17,456 bases of DNA. It comes from Thermohalobaculum sp039178805 (GTDB taxonomy: Bacteria > Pseudomonadota > Alphaproteobacteria > Rhodobacterales > Rhodobacteraceae). Under the pieces are notes generated by a model, which worked only from the letters and a program-made list of their open reading frames with translations, did not search any database and was not told where the DNA came from. Below are positions 1 to 5,674 of the stretch, piece after piece. The position numbers and the translations under genes were made by a program. The DNA lies in NCBI GenBank assembly GCA_039178805.1, contig JBCDFC010000092.1, positions 1-17,456 of the forward strand, read 5' to 3'. The number at the start of each line of letters is the position of its first letter. The first letter of the stretch is position 1.

Positions 1-519
1 CCCGATCACGCTGCCGGTCTCGTGCTGATCTCGACAGCGGCGAAGATGGATTTTCAGGAGGTTTACCGGGCATTCGAGCGCCTCGGCGGCGCGGAAGTCG
101 CCAGGATCGCGCGGGACTATTGGGAGCACCCGACGGACGACGGCAGAGCGCTCTACCGCGAGCGCTGCGTGCCACTCTACCAGCGGAGCGCGTCTGCATC
201 GTCGGACTGGCTCTCCCGCATCCTGTGGCGCAACGAAACGGCACTGCATTTCAACGGGCCGAATGCGGAGCATGGGCGGATGGATTTCCGAGACAGGCTG
301 CATCGCATCGCCTGCCCCGTTCTCCTCATGGTCGGCGAGGAAGACCCAATCACACCGCCGGTGTTCTCGGACGCAATCGCTGCCGGCCTGCCCGATGGCC
401 AGGTGACCTATCATCGCTTTGCCGATTGCGGACATGGCGTCGTTGGGGACAAACCCGATGAAGCCATGCAGGCGATCAGGCACTTTGTTGAGCGCATAGC
501 GACCGCGCGCGGGCCTTGA
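1..519 (+). CDS. Alpha/beta hydrolase, C-terminal part (5' end outside window)
   Basis: The frame is open from the first base (PDHAAGLVLISTAAKM...) to a TGA at 517-519, so the gene starts left of the window; 172 residues are visible. The opening stretch resembles the strand that follows the nucleophile elbow in alpha/beta hydrolases, so the catalytic Ser should lie just upstream. The late catalytic residues are visible: Asp115 (window numbering) in CPVLLMVGEEDPITPP and His145 in DCGHGVVGDKP. The middle section, with many Trp, Tyr and Arg residues, is the expected cap domain. The substrate cannot be told; small-ester or peptide hydrolases of the proline-iminopeptidase-like type are possible. 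The fold is confident, the function is not. An ATG at 46 lies inside the fold and is not a plausible start. Confidence 0.8.
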   Translation, partial: PDHAAGLVLISTAAKMDFQEVYRAFERLGGAEVARIARDYWEHPTDDGRALYRERCVPLYQRSASASSDWLSRILWRNETALHFNGPNAEHGRMDFRDRLHRIACPVLLMVGEEDPITPPVFSDAIAAGLPDGQVTYHRFADCGHGVVGDKPDEAMQAIRHFVERIATARGP

Positions 520-942
520 GGCAAGGTGCGGTACCGTCACTCTGGGTCCGAGGCAGCATCCATCTCGACCGGATCGCTTGAAGCGCGTTGGCGGCTGCAG
601 ATCGATCCTGGCACCGCTGCCAGGCGACCTTTTCGCAAATGACCGAACCATAGGGCACTGCCGGTGTGGGTGCATCGAAAACGAAGAAACCTCCGTCATC
701 TTCGCCCCTCAATGGAGCTGACAACGACCGCCAGCATCTGACCTCATGCGCGCTCTGCATGACCGCACACATCGAAGGCTGGCCCAGCAACGATTTGCCC
801 GTGACCGGTGGGTGGGGCCGGGCGCTACGGATCGATGCGCGCTCGTCCTCGGCAGTCGGAAACCGACCTTCACGCAGCCGTCAGCTTCCCAGCCCGGCGC
901 GCGGCACTATCCTCGGGGAGAGCCCGTTTTGTGGAGATGCCG
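520..942. other. Gene-free stretch between the two hydrolases
   Basis: About 420 bases with no convincing gene. Several frames are open on both strands, as expected in GC-rich DNA, but none shows a recognisable fold or a good ribosome site. A minus-strand frame starting at 699 (MTEVSSFSMHPHRQCP...) stays open through the left edge of the window antisense to the hydrolase. I have an unverified impression that similar short predicted proteins recur in Rhodobacterales annotations, which would suggest a dispersed noncoding repeat. No terminator or promoter could be assigned with confidence. Confidence 0.4.
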
Positions 943-1806
943 ATGCGCGCCCTTCTTCGCCTCCTGCCCGTCCTCCTTGCAGCCCTGATCGCCTCCAGCG
1001 CCCCGGCGCATGCCTGCGGCACGGCCGAGGATGTCTGCAGCGTCGAGGGGGGCACGTATCGGCTGATCCTGCCCGAGGGGCCGGGTCCGCATCCAGCGCT
1101 CTTCTACCTGCATGGCTGGGGCGCCTCGTCCGAGGGGACGATGCGCGGACGCTCGGCCATGATCGGCACGGCTACGGAGCGCGGCTATGCGATCATCGTG
1201 CCCGAAGGCATTCCGCGGGCCGGGCGCACGCAGCGGGATTGGGCGGTACGCGACGGCGGCAGGCACCCACGCGACGATCTCGCTTTCTTCGAGGCGGTGC
1301 TCGGCGATGCCGCGCGGCGCGGCGTCGATGGCGACCGCGTGCTGATGGCGGGCTTCTCCCGCGGCGGCTCGATGGTCTGGTACGCAGCCTGCGCGCGCCC
1401 CGCACTCGTGCGGGCCTTCGCGCCTGTGGCGGGGGCCTTCTGGAACCCGATGCCGAAGGGCTGCGCCGATCCGGGCGAACGGGGTCTGGCGCTCCATCAT
1501 ACCCATGGCTGGACCGATCGGGTCGTGCCCCTCGAGGGGCGTCTCATCGGCGGCGGGAGGCTCGTACAGGGCGATGTCTTCGCGAGCCTCACCACCTTGC
1601 GCGAAACGCTCGGCTGCACCCTGCGCCTCGCCGATGAGACCCGGGTCGAGGGCGCGGAATGGCAGCGCGACTGGACGTCCTGCCGACAGGGCCGCATCGC
1701 CCTCCGCCTGCACCCGGGCGGTCACACGGTACCCGAGGGCTGGACCACCGCCGCCCTCGACTGGTTCGAGACCGTGCTGAACCAAGGCACGACCGTCGCC
1801 CGCTGA
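943..1806 (+). CDS. Secreted polyhydroxybutyrate-depolymerase/esterase-like hydrolase
   Basis: The 287-aa protein opens with an export signal (MRALLRLLPVLLAALIASSAPAHA, cleavage probably after residue 24), so it should act in the periplasm or outside the cell. The mature part follows the PHB depolymerase/feruloyl esterase (LpqC-like) alpha/beta hydrolase pattern: an oxyanion region at FYLHGWG (54-60), the nucleophile Ser139 in AGFSRGGS, Asp192 in THGWTDRVVP and His261 in PGGHTVP. Several Cys residues (25, 32, 150, 174, 225, 247) suggest disulfides. I chose ATG 943 because GTGGAG at 931-936 sits 6 bases ahead of it; an in-frame ATG at 937 and a GTG at 931 are alternatives, and an in-frame ATG at 808 would bury the signal peptide. 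Probable role is hydrolysis of a polyester or aromatic ester; the exact substrate is not readable. It is apparently monocistronic and followed by intergenic repeats. Confidence 0.82.
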   Translation: MRALLRLLPVLLAALIASSAPAHACGTAEDVCSVEGGTYRLILPEGPGPHPALFYLHGWGASSEGTMRGRSAMIGTATERGYAIIVPEGIPRAGRTQRDWAVRDGGRHPRDDLAFFEAVLGDAARRGVDGDRVLMAGFSRGGSMVWYAACARPALVRAFAPVAGAFWNPMPKGCADPGERGLALHHTHGWTDRVVPLEGRLIGGGRLVQGDVFASLTTLRETLGCTLRLADETRVEGAEWQRDWTSCRQGRIALRLHPGGHTVPEGWTTAALDWFETVLNQGTTVAR

Positions 1807-1842
1807 CACAGTGCCGAGTGGACCGTCCGAGAGTCGTGGGAC

Positions 1843-1863
1843 CGTCATCCCCGGGCTCGACCC
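1843..1863. repeat. Degenerate half of the dispersed GTCAT...hairpin repeat
   Basis: CGTCATCCCCGGGCTCGACCC matches the reverse complement of the right arm of the repeat at 5355-5446 (CCCGGGGATGAC). The second side of the hairpin is damaged (CCCAGG instead of CCCGGGG). It is best read as a decayed half copy. Confidence 0.5.
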
Positions 1864-1958
1864 AGGTCTTCAGGGGACCGGATGGGTTCAGTTGGATACC
1901 GGGGAACCGGGTTAGCGGGCCGAGAGCACCTTTCGCTCTCACGTGTTCACCGGAAGGG

Positions 1959-2030
1959 CGTCATTGCCGGGCGTGACCCGGCAATCCAGCGCCACTGGCC
2001 GTGGATGCTCGGGTCAAGCCCGAGCATGAC
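1959..2030. repeat. Dispersed two-hairpin intergenic repeat, copy 1
   Basis: The element starts CGTCAT and ends ATGAC. It contains two perfect 9-bp hairpins with 5-base loops: ATTGCCGGG/CCCGGCAAT at 1963-1985 and ATGCTCGGG/CCCGAGCAT at 2005-2027. The outer GTCAT and ATGAC are also complementary, so the whole unit is a nested inverted repeat. Copies recur at 5355-5446 and, as a half, at 15703-15728. This type of palindromic intergenic repeat is common in alphaproteobacterial genomes. Confidence 0.8.
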
Positions 2031-2097
2031 ATGAGTCCGTAAGGTCGAAAGGCGCTCAAGTCCGGCGACGACGGACTCTAGCGTCTCGGTTGGACGA

Positions 2098-2547
2098 CTA
2101 GATCCAACGGGGCGTCTCGGTGCGCCAGGCGCGGTAGACGCTACCGAAGCGACGCCGCAGCATTTCCTCCTCGGCCGAGATGAAGCGGCGGCTGATCAGG
2201 ATGGCGAGCACGGGGACCAGGAGCAGTCCCGCGGGTTGTCCGGTGCTGACCGCGAAACCCGCCAGGATCACCAGATCGGCGAGGTAGATCGGGTTGCGGC
2301 TGAACCGATACGGCCCCTTCCGCACCAGCGTCCGTGGCTTCGACCGGGGCACAGGCGTCGTGTTGAACGCGATGAGCGTCCCGAGCGCCCATAGCGCGAG
2401 CATCACGCCGACGACGACGACCGCCCAGCCCGGCAGCAGCAAGAGATCGTCGAAGGGCCGATCGAAAAGGCTGAGCTGATAGGCGATGGCGCAGAAGGCC
2501 AGCGTCCAGACGGGCGGAGAGTCGATCAGCTTGATCAGCGTCATCAT
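2098..2547 (-). CDS. Isoprenylcysteine carboxyl methyltransferase (ICMT/PEMT)-like membrane protein
   Basis: The 149-aa protein has about four hydrophobic segments (roughly 12-27, 37-61, 88-100 and 105-119). It carries the signature of the small ICMT/PEMT-like membrane methyltransferases: TTPVPRSKP (63-71), LVRKGPYRFSRNPIYLA (74-90), which normally helps bind S-adenosylmethionine, then the acidic EEE (126-128) and FGSVYRAWRTETPRW at the C-terminus. The natural substrate of bacterial members is mostly unknown (lipid or small-molecule methylation), so no symbol is given. The ATG at 2547 overlaps the panC TGA by 4 bases (ATGA), implying translational coupling; a second ATG follows at 2544. The longer frame from 2595 would overlap panC further and adds a non-family Arg/Gly/Trp-rich leader. 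Confidence 0.78.
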   Translation of the reverse strand: MMTLIKLIDSPPVWTLAFCAIAYQLSLFDRPFDDLLLLPGWAVVVVGVMLALWALGTLIAFNTTPVPRSKPRTLVRKGPYRFSRNPIYLADLVILAGFAVSTGQPAGLLLVPVLAILISRRFISAEEEMLRRRFGSVYRAWRTETPRWI

Positions 2548-3440
2548 AGCGGCCGCGCCCCTTGATCCACGCCACCACCGACCCCGTCCGGCCACACCGG
2601 CAGATTGTCGATCAGGCGCGCGCGACCGAGCGTCGCCGCCGCAAACACTCTCAGTTCGGGCGCCGCCGTGGCTTCACCCTTCAGCGGCGCGAGGGTCGCG
2701 CCATCCCGAGCTTCGATGTAATCCACGCTGGAAAACCCTTCTTCAACCAACTTGTCCGCGACATGACGCAAGGCCGCCTCAGCCGCCCTCCCCTCCCGCA
2801 GATCGGCCGCGACATCTTGCAGTCCCGCGTGAAGCCCCGCGGCTACGTTTCGCTGATGATCGGTTAGATATCGGTTGCGAGACGACATCGCCAGCCCATC
2901 GGGTTCGCGCAGGATCGGCGCGCCCAGGATCGTGACCGGAATGTCCAGGTCGCGCGCCATGCGCCTAATGATGGTAAGCTGCTGCCAGTCCTTCTCACCG
3001 AAGACCGCGAGATCTGCCTGGGCTTGGTTGAGGAGCTTGGAGACAACGAGCGCCACCCCGTCGAAATGCCCTGGCCGGGCCGCACCGCAAAGGACATCCG
3101 TCAACCCCTTGACCCGCACTTCGGTGGCGAAACCCGGCGGATAAACCTCATCGACCGGCGGCACGAAGAGAAGATCGCAGCCCGCCTCCTTCAGCATCGC
3201 CGCATCGCGCGCCTCGTCACGCGGATAAGCCTCGAAATCCTCGCCCGGTCCGAATTGCGTGGGATTCACAAAGATGGTGGCGACGATCCGCTCTGCCCCA
3301 CCGGCCCGCGCACGGTCGAGAAGGCTCAGATGGCCGGCATGGAGCGCGCCCATGGTCGTCGTGAGGCCGACCTTCACCCCCGCCTGCCGCCAGGCGCCGA
3401 CGCCTGCGCGAAGATCGACGATGCTGCGCACAATCTCCAT
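2544..3440 (-). CDS. panC: Pantothenate synthetase
   Basis: This cytosolic enzyme joins pantoate and beta-alanine using ATP, the last step to pantothenate and hence CoA. The 298-aa length is normal. The nucleotidyltransferase signatures are present: TTTMGALHAGHLSLL (27-41; His34 and His37 form the HxGH motif), FVNPTQFGPGEDFEAYPR (58-74 region), VFGEKDWQQL (147-155) and the KMSKS-like MSSRN (185-189). The start is ATG 3440, with GGGAGG at 3447-3452 six bases ahead; an in-frame upstream ATG (3563) would add 41 residues not found in the family. The stop overlaps the next gene by 4 bases. The usual partner panB is not adjacent here. A palindrome lies just upstream at 3458-3483. Confidence 0.96.
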   Translation of the reverse strand: MEIVRSIVDLRAGVGAWRQAGVKVGLTTTMGALHAGHLSLLDRARAGGAERIVATIFVNPTQFGPGEDFEAYPRDEARDAAMLKEAGCDLLFVPPVDEVYPPGFATEVRVKGLTDVLCGAARPGHFDGVALVVSKLLNQAQADLAVFGEKDWQQLTIIRRMARDLDIPVTILGAPILREPDGLAMSSRNRYLTDHQRNVAAGLHAGLQDVAADLREGRAAEAALRHVADKLVEEGFSSVDYIEARDGATLAPLKGEATAAPELRVFAAATLGRARLIDNLPVWPDGVGGGVDQGARPL

Positions 3441-3446
3441 GGCCGA

Positions 3447-3452
3447 CCTCCC
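3447..3452 (-). promoter_or_regulatory. Ribosome binding site deciding the panC start
   Basis: On the minus strand this reads GGGAGG, six bases before ATG 3440. It supports the 298-aa form over the longer open frame. Confidence 0.7.
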
Positions 3453-3457
3453 ACACT

Positions 3458-3483
3458 CCGTTATGCGTCGCGCGGCGTAACGG
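3458..3483. promoter_or_regulatory. Imperfect 26-bp palindrome in the panC/hydrolase divergent region
   Basis: The arms are CCGTTA (3458-3463) and TAACGG (3478-3483). Inner GC/GC and CG/CG pairs bring the match to 10 of 13 symmetric positions. It lies 17 bases upstream of the panC ATG and about 78 bases upstream of the divergent hydrolase, which is a sensible place for an operator, though it could be chance or a leader hairpin. Confidence 0.3.
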
Positions 3484-3561
3484 GCCCCGCACAGTACCGC
3501 CGCATCTGGCACCCACGCGCTGCATCGTCCATAGAAGCCGCTGGCGAGCGAGGAAAGACCC

Positions 3562-4383
3562 ATGAAACAACTCAGGCTTGGTCCCGAGGACGGGCTTCTC
3601 TACGAGCATCACGCCCCGAGCCGGGACCGCGGCGTCACCTTCGTCTTCGTCAACGCCCTCACGGGCAGCACCGCCACCTGGGAAGCCGTTGTGGCGCCTG
3701 CGCTGCGCGCCCTCGGCCACGGCACGCTCAGCTACAACTTCCGCGGTCAGGAGGGTTCGCCCTTCGCTCCCGGAACCGCGTTGACGCCCACGCTCATCGT
3801 CGAGGATCTGCGCCGGCTCCTCGACGCGCTTGCGCCCGTGCGCCCAGTATTGGTTGGCCTTTCCATCGGCGGGCTGTTCGCGGCGCAAGCGCTGCTGGCA
3901 GGGAGCGCGGCGCAGGGCCTCGTCCTTCTCAACACGCTGCGCGAGATCGGGCCGCGCATCGCCTGGGTCAACGATGCGATGCCGAAGCTCGTGGGGGCGG
4001 GCGGCATCGGTCTCTTCCTCGATGCGCTCTTCCCGCTCCTCGTGAACCAAGAGCAGGCGGCAAAGGCGCGGGCGGGTTTCATCACCGAGAAGCCCTACGA
4101 GCCGCTCGACCCCGAACACGGTCACATGAACTTGATGCGCCATGCGGGCAGCGCCGACTGGGCCATCGACTACGCAGCGCTTGCTCTGCCGGTCCTCGTG
4201 ATCACCGGGCACGAGGATCGGGTGTTCCTGGAACCGGAGGTGGTCGACCGGCTCTATGCGCGCCTGCCCGATGCGCGGCGCGAAGACTGGCCGGACACCG
4301 GTCACCTGATCCCAGCCGAACGCCCTCAGCGCTTAGCCGAAAGCCTGGCGCGGTTCGGGGCCGAGCTCGAGGGAGCGGCATGA
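3562..4383 (+). CDS. Alpha/beta hydrolase
   Basis: This is a complete 273-aa cytosolic alpha/beta hydrolase. The nucleophile Ser101 lies in the elbow VGLSIGG (98-104), the acid is Asp219 in VITGHEDRVF and the base is His248 in PDTGHLIP. The usual HG oxyanion motif is replaced by NALTGS (31-36). The start ATG 3562 has AGGAAAG just upstream. The order of motifs resembles the 3-oxoadipate enol-lactonase/haloperoxidase-like group, but there is no aromatic-degradation context, so the substrate is left open. The stop codon overlaps the start of the EamA transporter gene by 4 bases, so the two are probably cotranscribed and may handle the same compound; that link is inference. It is divergent from panC across 121 bases. 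Confidence 0.85.
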   Translation: MKQLRLGPEDGLLYEHHAPSRDRGVTFVFVNALTGSTATWEAVVAPALRALGHGTLSYNFRGQEGSPFAPGTALTPTLIVEDLRRLLDALAPVRPVLVGLSIGGLFAAQALLAGSAAQGLVLLNTLREIGPRIAWVNDAMPKLVGAGGIGLFLDALFPLLVNQEQAAKARAGFITEKPYEPLDPEHGHMNLMRHAGSADWAIDYAALALPVLVITGHEDRVFLEPEVVDRLYARLPDARREDWPDTGHLIPAERPQRLAESLARFGAELEGAA

Positions 4384-5330
4384 GCGGCAAGGGCCCGGTC
4401 GGGATACCGGAGAACCTCGCCTATCTCGCCGTCCTGATCGGGGTCTTCGGACATGCCTCGTCGGAGTTCTTCGCGGTCCTCTCCGGCGTTGGGGGGGCCG
4501 AGGTTTCGGTCTGGCGGTATCTTCTGGGCGGGCTCGGCATGGTCGTCGTCGCCTTGGTCCTGGCGGGCCCGGCGGCACTGATGGCCCCGCTTCGGAGCCA
4601 CGGCCTCCCCCTCACGCTCTACTCGCTCGTCGGGGTATCGGGGGCCTATTTGGCCTTCCATCTCGCGCTCGACTACGCGTCGGTGATCCAAGTGGCAACG
4701 CTCGTTACCACGATCCCCATCTTCATCGGGCTCGCCAACCTCTGGGCCAACGGGCAGCCCTTCACACGGGTCAAGATCGCGGTCGGCACCTGCGCGATGG
4801 CGGGGCTCGTGCTGCTCATCACCGGAGGGGCGATCGACGCGCTCCTCCGCGGCTCCTCCTCGCTCATCGGCATCTTCCTCGGCGTCCTCTGCTCGGCCTG
4901 CGTCGCCTGGTACGCGATCAAGGTAAAACCGATCATCACCGCCCATGGCGCGGTGCCCGTGACGGCGGTCAGCACGATGATCGGGGGCGTGGCACTCTGG
5001 CTTGCGGTCGGGGTTGGCTGGAGCAGTTGGGTCAATCCCGCGACGCTCTTCGAACGGCCGTCTCTGGAGTGGGGCTCGCTCCTCGCCCTCGCGCTTTGGA
5101 ACACGACGATCACTCAGATTCTGTGGATCGGCGGGCTTGCCGCCGCACCCGACATGACGCGCGCGGGCTACCTCTTCTTCCTCAAGCCCGTCATTGCCGC
5201 GCTCCTTGCGGTGCTGATCATCGGCGAAGAGCTCACGCTCCTCAAAATCCTCGCCATCGCCGTCGTCACGGGCTCCGTTCTAGTCGAGCTCTTCTGGCCC
5301 CGCATCGAGGCTGCGTTGCGCCCCTCCTAG
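4380..5330 (+). CDS. EamA-family (drug/metabolite superfamily) membrane transporter
   Basis: The 316-aa inner-membrane protein is built of two EamA repeats, with about ten hydrophobic segments: roughly 13-35, 44-63, 77-95, 101-120, 132-152, 162-181, 191-213, 231-252, 263-281 and 288-306. The second repeat holds the typical FFLKPVIAALLAVLIIGEEL (266-285). Relatives export metabolites or amino acids, or act as permeases of unknown substrate. The start ATG 4380 overlaps the hydrolase stop (ATGA), indicating coupling. A much longer frame in the same phase begins at 3024, but it runs through panC antisense and the hydrolase and is not real. The gene is followed within 25 bases by a two-hairpin repeat that may end transcription. 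Confidence 0.88.
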   Translation: MSGKGPVGIPENLAYLAVLIGVFGHASSEFFAVLSGVGGAEVSVWRYLLGGLGMVVVALVLAGPAALMAPLRSHGLPLTLYSLVGVSGAYLAFHLALDYASVIQVATLVTTIPIFIGLANLWANGQPFTRVKIAVGTCAMAGLVLLITGGAIDALLRGSSSLIGIFLGVLCSACVAWYAIKVKPIITAHGAVPVTAVSTMIGGVALWLAVGVGWSSWVNPATLFERPSLEWGSLLALALWNTTITQILWIGGLAAAPDMTRAGYLFFLKPVIAALLAVLIIGEELTLLKILAIAVVTGSVLVELFWPRIEAALRPS

Positions 5331-5354
5331 TGGTCCGACCGGAACACTGGATCT

Positions 5355-5446
5355 CGTCATTGCCGGACTTGATCCGGCAATCCAACATGGCCAAGCCTCT
5401 GCCGCTGGACGGGTTTCTGGATCCCCGGGTCGGGCCCGGGGATGAC
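5355..5446. repeat. Dispersed two-hairpin intergenic repeat, copy 2
   Basis: The element starts CGTCAT and ends ATGAC, with two perfect 9-bp hairpins having 5-base loops: ATTGCCGGA/TCCGGCAAT (5359-5381) and ATCCCCGGG/CCCGGGGAT (5421-5443). The centre differs from copy 1 in sequence and is longer, while the hairpin layout is the same. It lies just after the EamA transporter gene and may also stabilise or end that transcript. Confidence 0.82.
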
Positions 5447-5484
5447 ATGGTCAGCTTCGTGCCGTTCCATTCGGACCCCGAGGC

Positions 5485-5514
5485 CCCAGCTCAGCCCAGC
5501 TCAGCCCAGCTCAG
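5485..5514. repeat. Triple perfect 10-bp tandem repeat
   Basis: The unit CCCAGCTCAG occurs three times without change at 5485-5494, 5495-5504 and 5505-5514. It lies about 120 bases before the katG promoter candidate. The copy number may vary by slippage between strains; any effect on katG is speculation. Confidence 0.85.
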
Positions 5515-5633
5515 GGCCAAACCCGATCGGCAGCATCGGATATTTTGGACTGGGCAACCGCCAGAAGGAAACTCGCAGGTCTTGATCACGCCTCCGCTAC
5601 TTACGGGTTGCAGCCCGGTGGCGCTCGGCGGTA

Positions 5634-5656
5634 TTTGGAATTGGAATAATTCCAAA
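5634..5656. promoter_or_regulatory. Candidate Fur-family (Fur/PerR/Irr-type) operator of katG
   Basis: The sequence contains TGGAAT (5636-5641), TGGAAT (5642-5647), one base, then ATTCCA (5649-5654). This is the forward-forward-x-reverse hexamer layout described for Fur boxes. It also reads as a 7-1-7 palindrome (5641-5655) and as a 9-bp perfect inverted repeat around 5 bases (5634-5656). The core TTGGAA-N3-TTCCAA differs from the alphaproteobacterial Irr box (TTAGAA-N3-TTCTAA) at one symmetric position per arm. A -10-like AATAAT (5645-5650) lies within it and the katG ribosome site only a few bases beyond, a position suited to repression. A -35 element is not clear, with TTGCAG at 5608-5613 the best guess for a different -10. 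Confidence 0.5.
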
Positions 5657-5674
5657 CTGCAGTGGAGGCACCGA

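Larger units (their letters stand above)
1807..2097. other. Convergent gene-free stretch carrying dispersed repeats
   Basis: This stretch lies between the 3' ends of the esterase (plus) and the methyltransferase-like gene (minus). It holds a degenerate half-repeat at 1843-1863 and a full two-hairpin repeat at 1959-2030, listed separately. Frames crossing it are shadows. The hairpins could also serve as bidirectional terminators, but no T-run follows them. Confidence 0.6.
5331..5674. other. katG upstream region
   Basis: 344 bases without a gene. In order it holds a dispersed two-hairpin repeat (5355-5446), a triple 10-bp tandem repeat (5485-5514), and the probable katG promoter with a hexamer array (5634-5656). 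An open frame running into katG from 5027 reflects base composition only. Confidence 0.7.

Noticed and set aside
666..1637. 323-aa plus-strand open frame
   Set aside because: Arg/Ala/Pro-rich shadow of the secreted esterase, with no signal peptide or domain.
3217..4305. 362-aa minus-strand open frame
   Set aside because: It spans antisense to the hydrolase and out of frame over panC, and contains no recognisable motif.
5485..5514. Short CRISPR array
   Set aside because: Copies of 10 bases directly abut with no spacers; it is a simple tandem repeat.
5027..5674. N-terminal extension of KatG by over 200 residues
   Set aside because: It reads through the EamA gene in another frame and through intergenic repeats; the KatG family opening starts at 5675.
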